DNA of 64,000 nt from Megamerina dolium (lineage: Eukaryota; Arthropoda; Insecta; Diptera; Megamerinidae): the NCBI GenBank assembly GCA_963854835.1, contig OY978525.1:91974136-92038135 (forward strand). The letters are read 5' to 3'. The position numbers and the translations under genes are program-made. This document shows, piece by piece, positions 58,481 through 64,000 of this stretch (its first letter is position 1; every line of letters begins with the position of its first letter). Below the pieces are notes generated by a model. That model worked only from the letters and a program-made list of their open reading frames with translations. It was not told where the DNA came from and ran no database searches.

Positions 58481-60099
58481 ATGTGATACCTTTTAAGAGA
58501 CCTGATGTGAAAAATGTCCTCCTACAGAACTCTCAGAGGGGTTTTTCATACTAAATTATTGGACAATCGAAAGGGTTGTCAATTGCTTGTCAGAAGGTGA
58601 ACATTGGTTGAAAGAACCATTTTATTGTCTTTTTGAAGAATTGTGGACAATTTAAATTAGTGCTGGATGTGGTTCGATAACATGGTCTTATGTATAAAAG
58701 TCGAACGTATTAACTAAGCATGCTTCGTCCACTTGTCGCTGAATGTTTATATGAGTTTTTCGAACTCCCTTAATCTCATTTTTTTTTTCTTTTTAAATTC
58801 ACTTGGAATATTCAACTTGTAAATATATATCCAATATCCCATATTGTTAATATTTTTCATCGGGTTTAAGACTAATTCTTCAATTTTTATACATATTAGA
58901 TGGGTTCAAATTAAGCTGTCATTGAGCGATTATTTTTATATTGAGCTTACTTGGAGTTCGAAAGTAAAAAAGTTAAACCAATTGTTTGTTTAAATTGTTG
59001 CATTTTAGCATCAAATCCAATAAAAATATAGTACGTATATGGAAGTATTGTGTATGATTACGAATATGTCCTATCTTATAAATACATACAAACGGATACA
59101 TTTGCATCAGTCGTATTGTTATACGACAGGATATTACATATTTGTTCCCCTAAATGTGAGGCTCAAAATGAAACAAACGCGCGCACCCATATATCCATTC
59201 ACAAATACCTTAAACATACAAACAACAAAAGGGCATGATCATAGTACTACATATATAGAGGACATCATAAAATAGGCAACAAGGCAGCAGTAATAAACGC
59301 ATCCATACGCATACATACGAGTATCTATGTATATACAAAACATACGAACAATGATACGCATAGTTTTGTTACAATTGTTGTATAGCTGCAACTGATGTCA
59401 TTGCCAGGTTTCCAAATAAATACACAAGAGAAAGAAAGTGAGATAGAGGAAGATGACACATTAAAATGATGCAATTGTGTGTGTGTGTGTGTGTGTATAT
59501 ATTACCAGCATGTTACAATTATCAGAATGAAAATGTATGCAAAAAACAGAATGTGCAAATTTTACGTCCAGCATAAAGTGAAGTCGTCCTTATTGACATA
59601 TTGATGTGATTGTATTGTATTGTATTGTATGATACTCTCTGGGTGTGTTTGTGAGTGATGGGTATGAAGATAATGTACAACATAGTATGTATATTGGACA
59701 TATAAGTATTTATTCATGTTACTTACAATTTGTATATACATTTTTATGTATGGGTTTGTTTAAATGTATTCTAGTATAGGATATGTGCCGGAAATGTGAA
59801 ACAAGAAGCAGCAATTGTTATGCATGTATAAATATATATAGTGCAATGAGTGCATAGCAAAACTCAAGCATACAATTGGCTAGAAACCTGATGAACTAAC
59901 TATATGTCAACATTTTATGGGACAACAACTTCCATAGGGTCACTTTTAATAATTTTTATAAATTGGAATTATTTGTTAAATATTTCTTGCATATCACAAT
60001 CATATGGAACCTACATTTTATACATACACAATGGGTCTAGGTAATATATTTCATTCCTTTAAACAATTTTACTCCTTCTCCTTAAAAATATCAATTTTG
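58481..60099. other. AT-rich non-coding stretch
   Basis: (GT)n at 59476-59496 and a pentanucleotide TGTAT run at 59610-59630. No gene is recognised. Confidence 0.5.
59476..59496 (+). repeat. (GT)n microsatellite
   Basis: About ten GT units. Confidence 0.92.
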
Positions 60100-60620
60100 T
60101 AGTGTGCCCCTCTAAGGAAGAGGAGAAAAAATTAACGACGGTCTGCCAAACATATGATTAATGTGGAGCTTATTCCTGGACAGCTAACCGGCTAATTACC
60201 GATTTGCATGTGTTTTTGGATTTTATGTTCACAGCAGATCCCTTAAGGGGTAGAAACAGTGGGTTAGTATGTTTGAAAAAATTTTAGGATAAACAAAACA
60301 ACTAAATTCGCGAGTTCATGGTAGACCTCTTAATGCATCCTGGGAGTGCTAGTATCGAATTTCATAAAAACTGAGGCCTCCTAAGGGATGTAGATATGGG
60401 ACAAGTTTATGGGACAAAATTAAATATGCTTTGAAATAAATTATTTGTTACCTAAATGGATGTAAGGAATTATACTGCGAAAAGTATCCATAGAAAAATT
60501 TCATACTTGGAGAAGTGAAATTATCCACTTAAAAAATACTTTTATTGTCTTTTACTTCTAAAAGATGTATAATATGGGAGTTAGCATAGCGAAAATTCGT
60601 TATATATTACTAAAGCGAAA
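60100..60620. repeat. Possible second copy of the 34.2-kb modular repeat
   Basis: Blocks such as ATTAACGACGGTCTGCCAAA and CCCTTAAGGGGTAGAAACAG...GGTTAGTATGTTTG resemble units near 34480 and 34420 in the same order. Similarity is partial and judged by eye. Confidence 0.35.
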
Positions 60621-61424
60621 CTGCAAGCCGGACGGTTGAAATAGCTAGTTGTGGTTACGATAACGATGATGCCACAGGTAATTACTCACAATTTTGGTTC
60701 CGTCCATTCCGATATCTTGCCCAAGTAGATCCATCATGCTGATAAAATCATGTAATTGATTAAAGTAAACCTACTTTTTAGCAATCGTAACATCGCCCAG
60801 AAAGATTTTGCTATACATTTCGGTGAAACTGGAAAGGAATCATCTACTATGAGCTGCTTCTACTCATAGTATAAGGTAAAACATAAAATTCTGACATCTA
60901 CTGTCAAGAATTGAATTGTTTAATTGTAACGACGGTGTGGTATTGCATCAGGACTATGTTATGGCATTCAAGTTGTATAGTGACCCACGAGAAGCTCCGG
61001 GAACTTGCATGGCAGGATTTTATGCTCCCACCTGACACCAATTGATTACTATTTTTTTTCAAAATTCCAAAACTTCCTTAACAATAAAAAAATTGCCATC
61101 AAAAGAAGAATTGTTTAGTATGTGTCTTTCCTACATACATAAAGCTTTTTCTCTATATACTTTGGGAGTCGCCCATATTTTGCCATATACACGATTTGTT
61201 GTATTCACTACCAGCCGCTGACGGACGTTTAACAATCTAAGTGTATTCTATTGCATTGTATCGACGTGTATTTGTTCCATTTGAATATACTTGTCATGAC
61301 TTTATTCTGCAGTTTTGAAACTCTTTTAATTTGATCATTATTGCAACAGTAATTAGTAATGCGGTTTTATTATCACATTGTTTACTTCAATCTTTCTCAA
61401 ACATTTTTTTCATTTAGCTGATCC
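60621..61424. other. Non-coding stretch
   Basis: Nothing recognised. Confidence 0.45.
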
Positions 61425-62035
61425 AAAAGTTTACAGTAATATTCAAAGTTATTCATCTCGAAAAACCGATACCACAGCATTTTTAGCCCATCAATTTGAC
61501 TTCACTTGCTTTGGAACTGAAGAACCAGCTTTAGTTTACTGGAAACATTCTTGTTTTTTTTTTAGTTGAAGATCGTGGTGTTAGATCCAAGACTCATCAT
61601 AATTGTTTTATAATTAAACTTCCAAAGTCTGTTTCATTCTACTTACACTGAGACATTTGCTTTCGATCGAGTTTATATTAAATTCCGAATAGCACATTAT
61701 AAATAATACTTCATGACCAATAAAATACTCATCTGAGGTGCCTGTGATATCAGAAATTCAATTCGTAGTCAAATTTGAATCTTCATAAACAATATCATAC
61801 ACTTGCTCAATGATTTCTTGTGTTGTTGCATATTTTGGAAGTGGTTAATCTTCAACGCTTGTACGAGCATGTTTAAACTCTAGAACCCATCGATGCACGG
61901 TTGGAAATGAAGTAGCAGATTATTTTAAGACTTTCACCATTTTTGTATGAATTTCTGTTGGTAATAAACATTTCAAAATGACGATATTCAGTTGTTTTCT
62001 ATTGCAAAATAATACACTGACACGTCAGCTTAAAA
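61425..62035 (-). pseudogene. mariner transposase remnant, N-terminal to mid catalytic region
   Basis: Read on -, one frame from about 62005 to 61750 gives LPTEIHTKMVKVL, FPTVHRWVLEFKHARTSVED and ATTQEIIEQVYDIVYED. These are the two helix-turn-helix motifs of a mariner transposase in their normal order, with three in-frame stops. Further on, NYDESWI (D codon 61596-61598) marks the first catalytic aspartate. TKAGSSVPKQ and VVSVFRDE near 61525-61470 match the following strand region. The second and third aspartate blocks are absent. The element differs from the deleted mariner at 24.3 kb. The plus-strand ORF at 61378-61569 is its antisense shadow. Confidence 0.7.
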
Positions 62036-64000
62036 TGGCTTGAAAACAAAAACTAAATTCACAGATCGAAATAAAATTTAGATTGTATTGATATGAAAGA
62101 TGACACTTAAAATGGCATATAAATTTCGATCTCTCTATTAGTTAAGAGGTGCCGTTTTCAAGAAGTAGAAAAGTTCACTCTCCTGCTGGCAAATTATTTG
62201 CTTCGTTTTTACACTGAGCGCATGATATTGCATATTTTTCACATGTTACATTACATTTCTTCAGTTCTTGTAGATTTTTTTGTTTTTTCAATCATCTATA
62301 TCTAGTTTTTCGTCTCTATATCTGTATCTGATTCTCCATGATTTTTGTATTTTTCACTAATTTACTTTCATTCCATTCCGTTCGATATAAGCGGAAGCGA
62401 AAGTTAAGCCTACTAAATGCTCGCATGTATGCACGTACCTATTTTATTGCTCTCTCTACACTAAAATCGGATGTTGATCGTTCGTCAGTAACACCACCAT
62501 CACCATCATCATCAGCAACCATTAACCATCAGCTAGCCAGTCAGTCAGCCAGAGCAAGAGTACGAAATGAAAAATCCAATCGATTACTATCAGGTCATCA
62601 ACAACAGTAGTCAGTGTGTATTTGAGTGAGTGATTGAATGGGTGGTAATGGCATTAGCCATAGCATCAGCAAACAATTTGATGCATACATATGTAAGAGT
62701 GCTAATGTGTCATACATATATGTACAAATGTACAAAGTTCAGCATAGTTTCTAACTTATACATACTTCAGCTATTTGTAAATGTATGTGATCTGTGTATG
62801 TTTCTATTTATAGTGTATGTAAGTACTTGCAAGAACATACAACGAATTGAGTGTTAATTAATTTTTGCTGTTATATAATTAGCTTTATTGTATACACATC
62901 CATATAAGCATAATATCATTTAGTCATCCTATTGCTGTTTTTTTTTCAGCATCAAAAATGTATACCATTGTATATTACTTTGATGCCATAACAGAAGCAG
63001 TCATATTCAGCAACACCCACATAATTGAAAAATGTATTTTATTTGAAGCTAGACTTGTTTGTGAAAAGTATGATATATAACGTATATATATATTTAGTTG
63101 CATATATAGGTCTGATGATAAATTCATAATTTACTTTCTCCTATCTGGTTGGTACCAGACATATGACACACATCCGACAAAAGTCAAATTAGTTACGTCA
63201 ACCAAAACTTGATTATTCTGCAAATAGAAATTTTATACAAATCCACGAATCATTCCAGGAGTAATAATACAATATTATTTATTGTGGAATTCAACTTATA
63301 TGCCCCATTAATGATTATCTCAGCTTGTGCTTGAGAACAAAAATATATTACGCCTAAGATCATTTGCTTAATTTTCATCTAATTTAGCTTTCCAAGCAAT
63401 TGTAGGCTATTCTAGGCAATTCCCATGCCGTAGGTGATTTAGAATATTTCGTGACATTTAATCCAATGCACCAATCATGCTATATGTCGAACTAAGGCAA
63501 GGCACTAAGGTGACCTCAAACATTATGTCAGGTCTCTAGAGTATCGGAATAGCATCTACAGATTCATCCATATTTCGAAATCTGACTGGTTTTCGATGCA
63601 AAGAACAATCAATAAATGGTCACTCTCACTATCAACAAAATAATGAAATGGTACACGGAAGATAATAAATTGCCTAGAATGTAGATGATAACAAAAGAAA
63701 GAAAACAATAACAACATTGAATCACATCAAGTTTCCATCTCCACAACATTTTCCCCACACTTTTAACTCCCAACTCTCAATTGGCTACTTACAACTACTC
63801 ACAACCTACTATGCATAGTCATACGCATACGCGTTTACATATGCATAGACATATTCTATACATAGTCGATTCAATTGCTCTACTCATAACTGTCATTTCT
63901 ATGTCGATTCATTTTATGACCGTCATTGAGCAAAAAAAAAGAAGAAAAATATATAAGAAAAGCAACACAAATACCCCCAAATGTACAAGAAAAAAGAAAA
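62036..64000. other. AT-rich non-coding stretch to the window end
   Basis: No gene or element is recognised; the frame 62338-62610 lacks family resemblance. Confidence 0.5.

Noticed and set aside
61378..61569. 63-codon plus ORF
   Set aside because: It is antisense to the mariner remnant, whose - strand shows DESW and AGSSVPK.

Overview
The window reads as non-coding, transposon-rich DNA of a higher fly. The AT-rich background, abundant catatatgta-type runs and (CA)n, (CAA)n, (CTG)n and (GAT)n microsatellites, and the mix of LOA-, R1- and RTE-type LINEs, mariner and piggyBac elements and a tRNA-headed SINE suggest a dipteran, perhaps a tephritid fruit fly. The species is inference, not proven by the sequence. 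I found no exon of a host protein gene, no rRNA and no stand-alone tRNA gene. The window is most simply a large intergenic region or part of a giant intron. Every recognisable coding stretch belongs to a mobile element.

Layout. 1-4160: a dead piggyBac-type transposon, read on +, split by two later insertions: a 1.5-kb modular repeat at about 1370-2893 and a 510-bp MITE at 3133-3642. 6450-7640: the 3' part of an RNase H-bearing LINE. 11561-12951: a CAG-bounded, pogo-like element with repeated CCCGCTTAAG boxes. 13232-13570: SINE copy 1. 17415-17900: LINE 3' remnant. 22416-22771: SINE copy 2 with target-site duplications. 24313-25163: internally deleted mariner with TIRs and TA duplication. 26394-28864: 5'-truncated R1-clade (Waldo-like) LINE sitting inside an (AC)n microsatellite, with an uninterrupted 724-codon frame. 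29470-32336: LINE tail, inverted second copy of the modular repeat, SINE scrap, another LINE tail. 32726-32832: SINE head. About 34200-34790: a second modular repeat. 34790-37970: nearly full-length RTE LINE on -, broken by frameshifts, a nonsense codon and a 20-G run. 38090-38445: LINE tail. 42430-42900: Tc1/mariner remnant on -. 45031-45193 and 48296-48521: SINE pieces. 48790-49578: second RTE fragment. 50128-55961: a complete LOA-type LINE with a perfect 15-bp target-site duplication and two intact ORFs. 61425-62035: decayed mariner on -.

How the parts work together. The autonomous LINEs encode endonuclease, reverse transcriptase and, in the LOA type, RNase H for target-primed reverse transcription. 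The SINE has no protein and must borrow a LINE's machinery; its TSD and AT-rich tail fit that. The MITE and the deleted mariner likewise depend on transposases supplied elsewhere. Nesting gives a relative order: piggyBac is older than the modular repeat and the MITE inside it. The LOA element is the youngest large insertion, judged by perfect duplications and open frames.

The best candidates for something little described are the modular repeat with regularly spaced GTGGGCGTGG boxes (two inverted copies 27 kb apart), the (AC)n-targeted R1 LINE, and the apparently active LOA element, whose ORF1 may use a non-AUG start. I saw no evidence of a new defence or biosynthetic system.
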